DNA of 64,000 nucleotides from an uncultured Methylocystaceae bacterium (GTDB lineage Bacteria; Pseudomonadota; Alphaproteobacteria; Rhizobiales; Beijerinckiaceae). How positions within the stretch are numbered: the first letter of the stretch is position 1; each line of letters starts with the position of its first letter. The translations under genes and the position numbers were made by a program. Of the stretch, positions 1 through 9,040 are shown in pieces. The stretch spans positions 1 to 64,000 of the forward strand of contig CAIQCB010000052.1 in the NCBI GenBank assembly GCA_903870245.1. The letters run 5' to 3'. The notes beneath the pieces were generated by a model, which had not been told where the DNA came from, did no database searches, and saw nothing but the letters and a program-made list of their open reading frames with translations.

Positions 1-120
1 CTCGCCGCCGCCGGATACAACTTCCGGCGCCTGCTCAAATGGCTGGCGCTTTTGTGCGCCTTATTGCTGGGCGTCTTCCGTCTAGCCGAAAGGTCAGAAA
101 ATCATCCCATCGTGGCGTGA
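1..120 (+). pseudogene. IS5-family transposase, C-terminal fragment
   Basis: The window opens inside a reading frame that ends at a TGA at 118-120. The 39 residues contain AAGYNFRRLLKWLALL, the very conserved C-terminal signature of IS5-group DDE transposases. Only the tail is visible, so it cannot be told whether the complete element upstream is intact. It is listed as a fragment because it is cut by the window edge. Confidence 0.75.
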
Positions 121-143
121 AATGCGTTCTTCACGGACGACTA
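121..143 (+). mobile_element. Probable right end of the IS5-type element
   Basis: Immediately after the transposase stop the sequence GTTCTTCACGGACGACTA (126-143) resembles the terminal inverted repeat of many IS5-group elements. The left end lies outside the window, so the exact boundary and target duplication cannot be confirmed. Confidence 0.45.
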
Positions 144-146
144 TTT

Positions 147-421
147 ATGCTCGGACAGCTTCGAGCCGAGGCTCAAGACCCCCGATCGGCCAAGCCGGCT
201 AGATCCCTTTTCTGACAAGCTGGCGCAGATGTTGCGGCAGGAGGCTGGCGCGGCCCACCATGACGCATATCTTGAACGTGCTGGCTGATCGACGGAAAGC
301 CAGTCGACGCGGCACCGGCGAAGCCGCCCAACGCGCTGACCCTCACCACCGAACCACGGGCCAATGTCGAGCGCTACGACGCCCCGCGCAAAGCCCGGCA
401 GGTGCGTCATGCATCATAATC
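147..421 (+). pseudogene. IS21-family IstA transposase remnant
   Basis: Two pieces in different frames resemble IstA. The first reads RPSRLDPFSDKLAQMLRQEAG (about 198-250). After a frame change, a C-terminal piece reads NALTLTTEPRANVERYD and stops at about 421. The middle of the gene, including the DDE core, is absent. The piece sits directly before an IstB-like start, as expected for the istA-istB order. It is non-functional debris abutting the IS5 end. Confidence 0.6.
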
Positions 422-700
422 CCGCCGCCGGCGCCATCATCACCATGCTGAGCAGCCCAAAGATGCAAGGCATGTTGCAAGCCGTCGGCGAACTGACAGA
501 GCAAGGCGCTCCGGTTTTCGAGGCCGCAGTGCCGATCCTGTCACAGCTTTTGACGGCAGAGACAGCGCATCGGGAGGTTCGCTCGACAGCTTACTCACTC
601 AAGGCCGCGCGCTTTCCGAGCGATCACGACTTCACCGGATTCGATTTCGTCCGCAGCGAGGTCACCACTGCCGAAGTCCTTCAGCGCTGTGCTAGGCGCC
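409..700 (+). pseudogene. IS21-family IstB helper ATPase, N-terminal fragment
   Basis: The frame starting with ATG at 409 gives an IstB-like N-terminal region. It contains EVRSTAYSLKAARFP followed by an F-x-G-F-D-F motif and SEV, which precede the AAA+ ATPase domain in IstB proteins. The similarity ends near 700, before the Walker A motif, where an integrase-like fragment begins. The open frame that continues to 951 is therefore a chimera of two remnants. Confidence 0.6.
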
Positions 701-873
701 ATTCTCGAATACGCTGGAGCCCCCGAAACCAAAGCAGCGCTTTAATTATAAGCGTGCAACTTTGTGCGTCAGGGCGAATTGTGGTTGATGGAATGGACCG
801 ATGTCGATCCGGCCACCGCGATCTGGACGATACTAAAAGACAAAATGAAGATGCGACGGACCAAGGGACCATG
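677..873 (+). pseudogene. P4-type tyrosine integrase fragment
   Basis: The frame reading from 677 gives LGAILEYAGAPETKAAL, two in-frame stops, then FVRQGELWLMEWTDVDPATA and WTILKDKMKMRRTKG. This matches the start of the catalytic domain of P4-type phage/island integrases (V-R-P-G-E-L then E-W-S-E-x-D-L-D and M-K-M-R-R). The Arg of the R-H-R-Y set is visible but the rest is missing. The fragment marks a former integrative element near this end of the cluster. Confidence 0.6.
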
Positions 874-1013
874 ATCGATGTTCGCACATACGCTTCTCGA
901 CGATTAATATCGTCAAAGCCATCGCCTTCTACCTCTATCAATGAGTTCTGACCTCAGGCTCAGCCGGACAGCCAAGCGCTAGTCCAACAGGACTATAGCA
1001 ATATCAAATTTCA

Positions 1014-1319
1014 TCACAAATTATCGCGATTGTTCCATTCCCCTGAAACCCGCTCGATACGGATCAGTTGGTATATGGCTATATTTGCTTGAGATAAATT
1101 CCTGACAACATCAGGCGCGCACTGAATAGGCATGTCAAACTCATAGCCGTAGGGCTTGTCTGACATTGAAATGACGTATCCCGGTCCGAGAAAATCTCGG
1201 AGCAATTGCTTTACAACGAAATTCGGATCAACGACCTCAAGATAGAACCGATAGAGGTCTTCCGAATAATCCTGTGGAGTCCCATTATTTTCAGTGTTGA
1301 CTTTGGCGTCACCGTTCAT
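1014..1319 (-). CDS. Hypothetical protein, 101 aa
   Basis: This is an acidic soluble protein with a conventional ATG and no signal peptide or membrane segment. The text is compositionally protein-like (EDLYRFYLEVVDPNFVV, then a core rich in aromatic and acidic residues), but I do not recognise the family. Base composition is AT-richer than the photosynthesis genes, which suits foreign origin. It lies between an integrase remnant and another small minus-strand ORF (1440-1709) and may be co-transcribed with it. Confidence 0.45.
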   Translation of the reverse strand: MNGDAKVNTENNGTPQDYSEDLYRFYLEVVDPNFVVKQLLRDFLGPGYVISMSDKPYGYEFDMPIQCAPDVVRNLSQANIAIYQLIRIERVSGEWNNRDNL

Positions 1320-1439
1320 GTCTGAAATTCCGTGTGGAAAGAGAGCGCATCAGGATTTATCGGTGATCTATTCCTATGGCTTGGATAACTTTTTAGAGTT
1401 TAGATTAATTAGCTCCTGTGGGGATTGCCGATTTGGAAA

Positions 1440-1709
1440 TTATCCACGCTCTTCAGTGGCCACCGTCACCTTAACTTGTATGATGATAGGGTCAGTCACT
1501 TGCCTCAGTCTGTCAGCGGCAATGGTCAGCTTGTTTGGCGATCCGCTATTAGTGGCGGAGAGTTCAAATGTAACGCCCATCAGTTCGAGTTTCTGCGAGA
1601 GAGGTTCAATTACCCGAAAAATGCAGAAAAAGATATCGCGACCATTAAAACGCAAGCCAGCGCAGGAATTATGTAGTCCATGATGTCGCTCCTTAGTCTC
1701 CTGGGCCAT
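1440..1709 (-). CDS. Hypothetical small protein, up to 89 aa
   Basis: The C-terminal 55 residues (LSQKLELMGVTFELSATN onward, rich in alternating hydrophobics such as IIIQVKVTV) look like a folded alpha/beta protein. The N-terminal 30 residues look random, so the true start may be internal or the gene may be truncated. I do not recognise a family. A plus-strand ORF covers the same bases (1425-1676) and I cannot fully exclude it, but it looks less protein-like. Confidence 0.3.
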   Translation of the reverse strand: MAQETKERHHGLHNSCAGLRFNGRDIFFCIFRVIEPLSQKLELMGVTFELSATNSGSPNKLTIAADRLRQVTDPIIIQVKVTVATEERG

Positions 1710-1713
1710 ATGG

Positions 1714-1737
1714 GGACGGCGGCCGAAGCCGCCGTCC
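1714..1737 (-). terminator. Strong hairpin with UUCG loop
   Basis: A perfect 10-bp GC-rich inverted repeat (GGACGGCGGC and its complement) encloses four bases. Read on the minus strand the loop is TTCG closed by C-G, a very stable tetraloop. It follows the stop of the YcgJ-like gene and precedes the 1440-1709 ORF. No U-tract follows, so this is either a weak or Rho-assisted terminator or an mRNA end-stabilising structure. Confidence 0.45.
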
Positions 1738-1790
1738 TTGGATCATTAATTATGAATGGAACACCGCTAGCATTGGCGCCTGTACAGCTG

Positions 1791-2369
1791 TTACGGGAAA
1801 AGCAGCTTTGTGAAAACCGGATTGATATCCGAGCTTCCCTTGCTTTTAAAACAAGCGTTTTCCTTAGTGCGGCACTCCACGCGATTGCTTAAAACAAAGG
1901 TGCTCATGTCTGCGCCAGCCATGTCCTGAGAAAGCTGCCTGGCAGCGTCCGGTCCAAGATACTGCTCGGTATAAGAAGCAGATATGCCGGTGCCGTCGGC
2001 GCAATATTTGATGCCGATGGTATCGCAAATAACGCCGGAGGCCGGCGAGAAAAGATTCTTGGAAAATTTCTTGCCCTTCGGAGCCGGAGCAGTTGTCATT
2101 GCGGTCGCCTTCCCCTTTGCGCCCTTTTTGGCCTTCTCGTAAGCGGTATTATAGGCGCTGCGATAGCATTGACCGTCCATACCATCACTGGCTGAAGCGG
2201 CATATCCGTGCTGACTTACATCCTTTGGATAGCTTTCCCTGGCGTCAGCCCCGCCATCCTTCTGACCTTGCGTAAAGTCAGCTTTAAATGCCTTGCAGTT
2301 AAGAGCGTGACCCGCATTCGTTGAAACAAAAAAAGATGCCGCAACGATGACTAGAAGCCTGATGTTCAT
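1791..2369 (-). CDS. Secreted Fels-1/YcgJ-like protein
   Basis: The 192-residue protein has a typical Sec signal peptide (MNIRLLVIVAASFFVSTNAG, cleavage near ALN) and is predicted to be periplasmic. The second half carries LFSPASGVICD, then a YCAD-GIS motif, TEQYLG and a final TKLLFP. This is the pattern of the Fels-1 prophage/YcgJ family (PF05666), whose function is unknown. Cysteines in pairs suggest disulfides. The N-terminal half has a Cys-rich repeat-like stretch with no assignment. An AGGAGG nine bases before the ATG supports the start. The gene is isolated among mobile-element remains and is AT-richer than the PGC. Confidence 0.65.
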   Translation of the reverse strand: MNIRLLVIVAASFFVSTNAGHALNCKAFKADFTQGQKDGGADARESYPKDVSQHGYAASASDGMDGQCYRSAYNTAYEKAKKGAKGKATAMTTAPAPKGKKFSKNLFSPASGVICDTIGIKYCADGTGISASYTEQYLGPDAARQLSQDMAGADMSTFVLSNRVECRTKENACFKSKGSSDINPVFTKLLFP

Positions 2370-2877
2370 TTGTATTTTCCTCCTCTACAAAATTATGTCT
2401 TTTGAACAAGAGCCAATATATAACCATCTTGATCCGATGGAGTAGACAATGACCTTTCGTATTTCACCTCCGATGTCGAATTCGTATTCCAAAAGTTATC
2501 AGCCTAGCGCCAAAATCCCGTATCAGTCACCATCCTCATAAAGCTTCGATAGTGTCCCCGCCCCATGTTATGGGGTTTGATGGATAACCAGTTCTCCTAC
2601 ACGAAATCCACTAATGCACCAAGCGGCCAAGACTAAATCATTGGCTTCGAGAGGATCATTGAGAACGGACTTCTGTTGACGACCTGAACAACGTCATACA
2701 TGGAAGCGTTATTTAATTCCATCGGCAATTGCAGCCACAGAAGCTTCGACGGTTTTGGATGCGACTCCCAAGATTTTTGCGATTCGTTGGCTAGGCGTTT
2801 AGTCCTGGTAGTTGCCGGAGCGGATTTTGAATCCTTTTGGCTCTTAAATCCAGAATTTAAGGACAATTCATGTGGCG
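2370..2877. other. AT-rich intergenic stretch with no supported gene
   Basis: This stretch precedes the YcgJ-like gene and follows the IS481 remnant on the minus strand. Short open frames exist on both strands, but none has a good ribosome site and convincing composition. A minus-strand piece around 2700-2790 can be read as an HTH-like string (RIAKILGVASKTVEASVAAIA), but it is interrupted by stops. Confidence 0.4.
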
Positions 2878-3605
2878 CTAGGATTTTAAAGCTTTCAGTC
2901 TGCGTCCAAACTTATAGGCGTTGACGAAGTCGCCCAGATGGCGGCGCAATTGATCGTGATCATCATAATGATATTTCTTAGCTGTTGTTTCTTTGATCGT
3001 TCGACTCATGCACTCAACTCGATCCTTCGTCTGAAAATTTTTGATCTTCGTAAATCGATGTTCTATGCCATTTTAATTGCGCCCCTGATCGAACTTAAGA
3101 GTTGAGTTTTTCGTTTCTTGCTCTTTCGTGTATCAAGGCAGAATAAGGAACAGGATACCGTTATCATTAAGAATTATATGGGTTTTATAAGAATTAGTAT
3201 TAATTACATCAAAGAGATATATCATTCCTTCAGCAATATCAATATTAAAGAAGCAAATCAGGCAGGATTGGGGCTATCTCTTCGGCCGTTTGTCGCCTTC
3301 GACATCAGGCAAGCGCTCAATACCAGGCCTTTGCAAGCATCTTTGAAGTGATGATCTGGATAAATAGGGATTCGTAGCCTGCGGCGCATACAAGCAATCA
3401 TCCGATAGCAGCAACTTATGTCCACCGAAAGCGATGACAATCGCCACTTCTTTGCTCGTCAGAACGGCTGAGTGAGACGACTTTGGCCCGCCGGGCAATC
3501 CGAGATGGACGGCCTCATTCTCCATTTGGCGACCGTCTTCTGGTTAAAGCCAAGGAGCTTTGCCAGCATCTTCAGGCTCTCTTGACTACGCTGTATCGCT
3601 TAACG
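2878..3605 (-). pseudogene. IS481-family transposase, decayed
   Basis: Read on the minus strand, 3605-3275 gives an N-terminal part in shifting frames. It contains AKLLGFNQKTVAKW, LLLSDDCLYAPQAT and RSSLQRCLQRPGIERLPDVE, then FFNIDIAE near 3245. 3072-2878 gives the C-terminal part, with NGIEHRFTKIKNFQTKDRVE and KKYHYDDHDQLRRHLGDFVN, ending at a stop. These are hallmark strings of IS481 DDE transposases. An AT-rich segment with several stops (about 3118-3245) replaces the central catalytic part, so the element is dead. Confidence 0.75.
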
Positions 3606-3926
3606 CAGGGGCTCTATCGATGCGGCGTTCCCGTGTAGAACCTGTTCCATAGCCCATACTTCCATTCAGAGGATAAGATTGCGCCATTCAACCCTGCGAT
3701 CAAACACCTGGTAACGCGAGGGCCATCTATGGAGATGGTTCGTTTTTTCCGTCGTGGGTTATTGCCTTTTTCGGCGTGATGGGGAGAGGGCGTAGCCCGA
3801 TCGGAGTCGCGCCGATAACGGCGCTGGCCGCCGTGCCTGCAAAGCTTTGGAAAATTCCTTTCAGCGTGTAGGATAACGCCAACATCGATTGGTTTGTGAC
3901 TGTCGATCCGAAGGTTGGGTAGCGCC
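3606..3926. other. Upstream region of the RTX protease gene
   Basis: These 320 bases lie between the IS481 remnant and the protease start and hold no convincing gene. The promoter of the protease gene must lie here, but I see no clear -35/-10 pair or operator palindrome. Confidence 0.35.
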
Positions 3927-6900
3927 ATGGGCTTGAACTTGTTCGACCGGTCGCCGGCGGAAAACATCTCCGCAAGCAAAAAAAATACAAAAAACGTCAA
4001 TGATCCCTGGGAAGATCCCGCCCTTGCGCGCGCCATTCTGGAGGCGCGTAATATCCCGGTGACAGGTCCCTCCAGAGCGCTTTTGACGATCGCTACGCAT
4101 TTTGCCGGCGCCGGACATGCCGCCGCTAATGCGCGGCAGGGCGGCGGCGCATCGAGTTCGACATCCATCGAAAACTCCAGCGATGCTTCAGGCGGCGTCA
4201 TATTAACCGCCGGATCTTCGAATTCTTTCGAAATACGCTACGCGATTGGCGACCCGGGCGATTGTCCGGAACTTGCGATTGACTCCGTCGCAGTCTCCTG
4301 TGACGGGATCATCGTCCGCTTCCTAACCGGTGTGACAGCTGCGGGAAAAGCCGCCACCCTTGCTTCGATCAACGGATTCATCAGGGAAACCTTACGCCCG
4401 GATGACGGCGTTCAGGGCGAGACAGCGATCATCAACATTGGCGCCCAGCTTCCCGGCAATGTCATTGAAGCGCTCCGCACCAGTCCTATCGTCGACTATG
4501 CCGAACCGAACAAGGTCATGAGCGTTCAGTTCGTCTCCAACGACACCTATTACGCCAACGGCGCCATGTGGGGAATGTATGGCAATCAAACATCGATCTC
4601 CAACGCCTACGGTTCTCAGGCTGGCGAAGCGTGGGCGGCCGGATTTATCGGCAAAACGACGACAGTGGTTGGCGACGTCGACACCGGCATAGATTACACG
4701 CATCCCGATCTGTATCTCAATGTGTGGCTCAATCAGGGCGAATTACCAGTCGGGATCGCTGCGGTCGATACGGATGCGGACGGCTTGATCACATTCCGCG
4801 ATCTCAATCAGATCGCCAACGCCGCCTTTGTCTCCGATCTGAACTCCAATGGACGGATCGACGCCGGCGATCTTCTCGCCGATAATCGCTGGGCGAATGG
4901 CCTCGATAACGATGGCAACGGATACATCGACGATCTGATCGGCTGGGATTTCGTCAATAATGATAACAATCCCTATGACGACCATAACCACGGGACACAT
5001 ACCTCAGGGACCATAGGCGCCATGGGAGGCAATGGCGCAGGAGTCGCCGGCGTTAACTGGAACATCCAGATCATGGGGCTAAAGTTTCTCAGTGGCAAAG
5101 GCTCTGGAACCCTGGCTGACGCCGTGAGAGCGCTGGACTACTACACCGACGCCGCAGCGAGAGATCGGTCCGCCGGCTGGGCGTCGGAGTTTGTTGGAAC
5201 CAATAATTCATGGGGCGGTGGCGGTTACACACAATATCTGCAGGACGCGATCACTCGCGCCGCCCAGCAGGATTTGGTTTTTGTCGCCGCAGCCGGAAAC
5301 AGCAGCGCGAATAACGACATCACCCAGAGCTTTCCCGCAAACTTCAGCACTCTGACGACAGCCGGATATGAATCTGTGATCTCTGTCGCTGCGCTGGCGA
5401 GCGATGGCTCGCTGGCGTCCTACTCGAATTTTGGCTCAACAACCGTGGATCTTGCGGCGCCGGGTTCGGGAATCTGGTCGACAATCGCCGGCGGCCGCTA
5501 CGCTTCCTCCAGCGGCACCTCCATGGCGACGCCTCATGTCACCGGGGCGTTGGCGCTGCTGGCGTCCATGCATCCCGAGTATAGCGCTTCCCAATTGAGA
5601 AGCGTCCTGCTGTCGACAACGGCCTTCACTCCTTCACTCATCGGCAAGACCGTCACCGGTGGGCGTCTCGACATTGGCGCGCTGATGAACGCGCCGCCAG
5701 CGGTGACTGCGTTGATGGGGAGCGTGGGCGAGGACGGTCCGAGCTTCAGCCAGAATTTATTGATGGGTCAGAGCGATCCCAATCCGGGAACGACTCTATC
5801 GATTGTGGGACTGGCGGGGCGCGTAACGACGAGCGGCGGACGGACGCTGACGCTGGGCACGGATTACACGCTGACCGGCGCGACGCTGGCGCTGACGGCG
5901 ACGGGCTTTGCAAAGTTCAACTCCCTTGCCAATGGCGCGACCGACACCGCTGTGTTTGATTATGCCGTGTCCGACGGATCGCTGTCCTCGGCAAATGCGC
6001 TGACGCTCACCATTACCGGCGCCAATGACGCGCCGGTGGTTTCTGCGCTGACGGGGAGCGTCGGCGAAGACGGTCCAGGCTTCAGCCAGAACCTGTTGTC
6101 AGGCCAGAGCGATCCGGATGCGGGAGCGACGCTGTCGGTGACGGGACTGGCGTCGAGCGTGACGACGAGCGGCGGACGGACGCTGACGCTGGGGACCGAT
6201 TACACGCTGACTGGCCCAACGCTGGCGCTGACGGCCACGGGCTTTGCGAAGTTCAACTCGCTTGCCAATGGCGCGACCGACATCGCTGTGTTTGGTTATG
6301 CCGTCTCCGACGGATCGCTGTCGACGGCAAACGCGCTGACGCTGACGGTCACTGGCGCCAATGATGCGCCGGTGGTTGTGGCGTTGACGGGAAGCGTCGG
6401 CGAAGACGGTCCAAGCTTCAGCCAGGACCTGTTGTCGGGCCAAAGCGATCCGGACGGCGATGCGCTGTCGGTGACGGGGCTGGCGTCGAGTGTGACGATG
6501 AACGGCGGACGGACGCTGACGCTGGGGACGGATTACACGCTGATCGGCGCGACGCTGGCGCTGACGGCCACAGGCTTTGCAAAGTTCAACTCCCTTGCCG
6601 ATGGCGCGACAGACACCGCTGTGTTTGATTATGCCGTGTCCGACGGAACACTGTCGACGGCAAATGCGCTATCGCTCACTATTACCGGCGCCAATGATGC
6701 GCCCATCGTTTCCAATCTGATTCTCGATCAAACGGCGCCACAGGGGCTGCCCTTCAGCTTTCAATTCGCCAGCAACAGTTTTGGCGATGCAGACGTCGGG
6801 GATCGTCTGACCTATGCCGCATCGAGAGGGGACGGATCGTCTCTCCCGACATGGCTTGCTTTCGACGCGATCAACAGGCGCTTCACAGGAACCCCGCCTG

Positions 6901-8744
6901 TTACGGCGCCGGGATCGCTGGATGTCCGCGTGACGGCGACCGACAGCGGCAACGCTTCGGCCTCCGATGTGTTTTCGATCAATATGACCGATATTAACGG
7001 TCCCTCGAACTGGAAATTCACGCTGGCCAATGCAGGCTTCGACGGAACGTTATCGATCACCGCAAATACGGTTTTGGGAACCATAACTGCAATCGGCGAT
7101 CCCAACAGCGCAAGCTTCGCCTATTCCTTCGTTAACAGCGAGACAGATACCGCAACCTTTCAGACATTAAACGGTCTCACGATTGACCCCTCATCAGGCC
7201 AGATCAGTGCGGCGACAGAACTGACCTTATCATTGAATACATGGCTCAGGGCCCAGGACCAGGCCGGCAATCGGGTGACCAGGAGATTCATCGCTCAACT
7301 CGGCACATCTGCGGCAAATGTGATCAATGCGCCCGGGGGAACGACAGTTGTCTTCGCGCTCGCCGGAGACGACAACATCACCGGAACAAGCGCCGATGAC
7401 GCTCTCTCCGGCGGCTTGGGCAATGACTCCATCATTGGCGGCGCGGGCGCTGATACATTGAACGGTGGGGCGGGCGCTGACACCTTGAACGGCGGCGCGG
7501 GCGCTGACGCGATGTATGGCGGGGCGGGCGACGATCTATACTATGTCGATAACGCAAGTGACGCCATCGTGGAGTTTTCCGGCGAGGGAACAGATACGGT
7601 TTATGCGAGCGTCAACTGGATCATGGGAAGCAATCAGAGTATCGAATTTTTGCGTTCCTATGCCTTAAACAGTCTAATCCTGACAGGCAACGCCCTTAAC
7701 AACCAGATCATTGGAGGCAACGCAAACGACATCCTCAACGGCGAAGGCGGCGACGATCTGTTGAACGGGGGGCGGGGCGCCGATGTGATGAATGGCGGAG
7801 CGGGAGCCAACACCTATTACGTCGACAATATCGGAGACAAGGTTATTGAAGATAGTATTGCCTCGGACCCTGCGGGCCTGAAGGATACGGTTGTTTCGAC
7901 CGTTGGCTTTGCATTGACGGACAATAACGGCAATGTCGCCTCAAGCATCGAGAATCTGTCCCTGTCGGGAACCGACAATATCGACGGAACGGGGAACGCG
8001 CTTGATAACACGATCAACGGCAACGCCGGAACGAATATTCTGCGTGGCGAAGGCGGCAATGACAGTTTAAACGGCCAGCAGGGCGTCGACACGATGTATG
8101 GCGGCACAGGTAACGATTTATATTATGTCGATAACGCAGGCGACTCTGTCATAGAGTTTGCCGGAGAGGGAACAGATACGGTTTATGCGAGCGTCAACTG
8201 GATCATGGGAAGCACCCAGAGCATCGAATTGATGCGGGCCAACGCCGCCAGCGCGGGTTTGAATTTGAGCGGCAACAACCTCAACAATCAAATCCTGGGA
8301 GGGGATGGAAGCGATACGCTTAGAGGTGAAGGCGGCGATGACGTTCTGAATGGCGGTCTTGGCGCGGACCAACTGCGTGGCGGCGCCGGGCGAGACACCC
8401 TAACAGGCGGGGCCGCCGCAGACTGGTTCATTTTTGAGATCGCTGCGCAAAACGGTGTTGACACTGTGGCCGACTTCTCCCAGGCCCAGGGCGATAAACT
8501 GGCCTTCAATGCAATAGACTATGGTTTATCGGCGGGCGGGCCAGTATCTTTAACCGCCAACGCCACAGGCGCCGCCTTCGGCTCAATCGCTCAGTTTGTT
8601 TACAACACCACAAATCGCTCCCTCTGGTGGGACGTTGATGGAGCGGGGGGCGCCGGCGCAATACAGATCGCCAATTTCGCGTCAGGGGCCCCTGTTCTGC
8701 AAGCCAGTGATTTCATAGCCGCGACAGCAAGTCAGTTTGGATAG
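3927..8744 (+). CDS. Secreted subtilisin-like serine protease with VCBS and RTX repeats
   Basis: This 1605-residue protein (from the ATG at 3927; an in-frame TTG lies at 3915) has a subtilase (S8) domain. Catalytic Asp252 is in DVDTGIDYTHPD, His355 in HNHGTHTSG and Ser532 in GTSMATPHVTGA. Between Asp and His lie EF-hand-like loops (DTDADGLIT, DLNSNGRID, DNDGNGYID) that probably bind calcium. Three VCBS/cadherin-like repeats follow (about 5700-6715), then an Ig-like putative domain (6715-7000), then GGxGxDxL nonapeptide RTX blocks (about 7370-8420). No Sec signal is seen. The C-terminal region fits type I secretion, but no ABC exporter genes are in the window. It would act as an extracellular calcium-dependent protease. 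Confidence 0.85.
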   Translation: MGLNLFDRSPAENISASKKNTKNVNDPWEDPALARAILEARNIPVTGPSRALLTIATHFAGAGHAAANARQGGGASSSTSIENSSDASGGVILTAGSSNSFEIRYAIGDPGDCPELAIDSVAVSCDGIIVRFLTGVTAAGKAATLASINGFIRETLRPDDGVQGETAIINIGAQLPGNVIEALRTSPIVDYAEPNKVMSVQFVSNDTYYANGAMWGMYGNQTSISNAYGSQAGEAWAAGFIGKTTTVVGDVDTGIDYTHPDLYLNVWLNQGELPVGIAAVDTDADGLITFRDLNQIANAAFVSDLNSNGRIDAGDLLADNRWANGLDNDGNGYIDDLIGWDFVNNDNNPYDDHNHGTHTSGTIGAMGGNGAGVAGVNWNIQIMGLKFLSGKGSGTLADAVRALDYYTDAAARDRSAGWASEFVGTNNSWGGGGYTQYLQDAITRAAQQDLVFVAAAGNSSANNDITQSFPANFSTLTTAGYESVISVAALASDGSLASYSNFGSTTVDLAAPGSGIWSTIAGGRYASSSGTSMATPHVTGALALLASMHPEYSASQLRSVLLSTTAFTPSLIGKTVTGGRLDIGALMNAPPAVTALMGSVGEDGPSFSQNLLMGQSDPNPGTTLSIVGLAGRVTTSGGRTLTLGTDYTLTGATLALTATGFAKFNSLANGATDTAVFDYAVSDGSLSSANALTLTITGANDAPVVSALTGSVGEDGPGFSQNLLSGQSDPDAGATLSVTGLASSVTTSGGRTLTLGTDYTLTGPTLALTATGFAKFNSLANGATDIAVFGYAVSDGSLSTANALTLTVTGANDAPVVVALTGSVGEDGPSFSQDLLSGQSDPDGDALSVTGLASSVTMNGGRTLTLGTDYTLIGATLALTATGFAKFNSLADGATDTAVFDYAVSDGTLSTANALSLTITGANDAPIVSNLILDQTAPQGLPFSFQFASNSFGDADVGDRLTYAASRGDGSSLPTWLAFDAINRRFTGTPPVTAPGSLDVRVTATDSGNASASDVFSINMTDINGPSNWKFTLANAGFDGTLSITANTVLGTITAIGDPNSASFAYSFVNSETDTATFQTLNGLTIDPSSGQISAATELTLSLNTWLRAQDQAGNRVTRRFIAQLGTSAANVINAPGGTTVVFALAGDDNITGTSADDALSGGLGNDSIIGGAGADTLNGGAGADTLNGGAGADAMYGGAGDDLYYVDNASDAIVEFSGEGTDTVYASVNWIMGSNQSIEFLRSYALNSLILTGNALNNQIIGGNANDILNGEGGDDLLNGGRGADVMNGGAGANTYYVDNIGDKVIEDSIASDPAGLKDTVVSTVGFALTDNNGNVASSIENLSLSGTDNIDGTGNALDNTINGNAGTNILRGEGGNDSLNGQQGVDTMYGGTGNDLYYVDNAGDSVIEFAGEGTDTVYASVNWIMGSTQSIELMRANAASAGLNLSGNNLNNQILGGDGSDTLRGEGGDDVLNGGLGADQLRGGAGRDTLTGGAAADWFIFEIAAQNGVDTVADFSQAQGDKLAFNAIDYGLSAGGPVSLTANATGAAFGSIAQFVYNTTNRSLWWDVDGAGGAGAIQIANFASGAPVLQASDFIAATASQFG
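5700..6715 (+). repeat. Three tandem VCBS-type repeats
   Basis: Three units of about 330 bases encode GSVGEDGPSFSQ, then LTLGTDYTLTGATLALTATG and FAKFNSLANGATD, and end in GANDAP. The second and third copies are highly similar at DNA level, which suggests recent unit duplication and makes the array prone to copy-number change. Confidence 0.8.
7584..8214 (+). repeat. Duplicated block within the RTX region
   Basis: A 49-base stretch at 7584-7632 recurs identically at 8166-8214 (encoding EGTDTVYASVNWIMGS), and its flanks (YYVDNA upstream, QSIE downstream) are also conserved. This is an internal duplication of an RTX-linker unit. Confidence 0.8.
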
Positions 8745-8847
8745 AACTTACATTTTTGCGCTGAATTCTTTTCAGATTGCGTCGAGTGACGACTGTAAAT
8801 GAAGCTGGAGCAACAAAGGGATTAGAATTGTGTAAAAATATGCGAGC

Positions 8848-8899
8848 AAAAAAAAACGACCGCCCATGAGGCTTACCTCAATGGACGGCCAATGTTTTT
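8848..8899. terminator. Bidirectional intrinsic terminator
   Basis: An imperfect hairpin (about 8857-8890, CCGCCCATGAGG pairing with CCTCAATGGACGG) is preceded by nine A (8848-8856) and followed by TTTTT (8895-8899). It can end the protease transcript on plus and the small membrane-peptide transcript on minus. Confidence 0.65.
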
Positions 8900-8956
8900 C
8901 ATATCGGTCGTTATTATAAATGCTTACCTGCTGCAGATGTCCATATGGAGCACTTG

Positions 8957-9040
8957 TCAGGAATGAGGTTTGCGCGCGAGAAGAACCGGAACGCCAATGA
9001 TCATGATTGCGGCGCCCGCCCAAAGGATCAATTCGTTCAT
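8957..9040 (-). CDS. Small membrane peptide, 27 aa
   Basis: A short ORF starts with ATG at 9040. It has a good ribosome site (AGGGAG eight bases upstream) and encodes MNELILWAGAAIMIIGVPVL followed by a short basic tail ending HS. That is one hydrophobic helix of about 18 residues with a positive cytoplasmic end. The gene ends just before a terminator hairpin at 8848-8899. Placement downstream of dabA but separated by its own leader suggests an independent unit. The function is unknown. The start, SD and terminator make it more than a chance frame. Confidence 0.5.
   Translation of the reverse strand: MNELILWAGAAIMIIGVPVLLARKPHS

Noticed and set aside
2633-2866. 77-codon minus ORF downstream of the IS481 remnant
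   Set aside because: It has Ser/Lys-rich, unconvincing composition and no ribosome site, and is probably decayed sequence.
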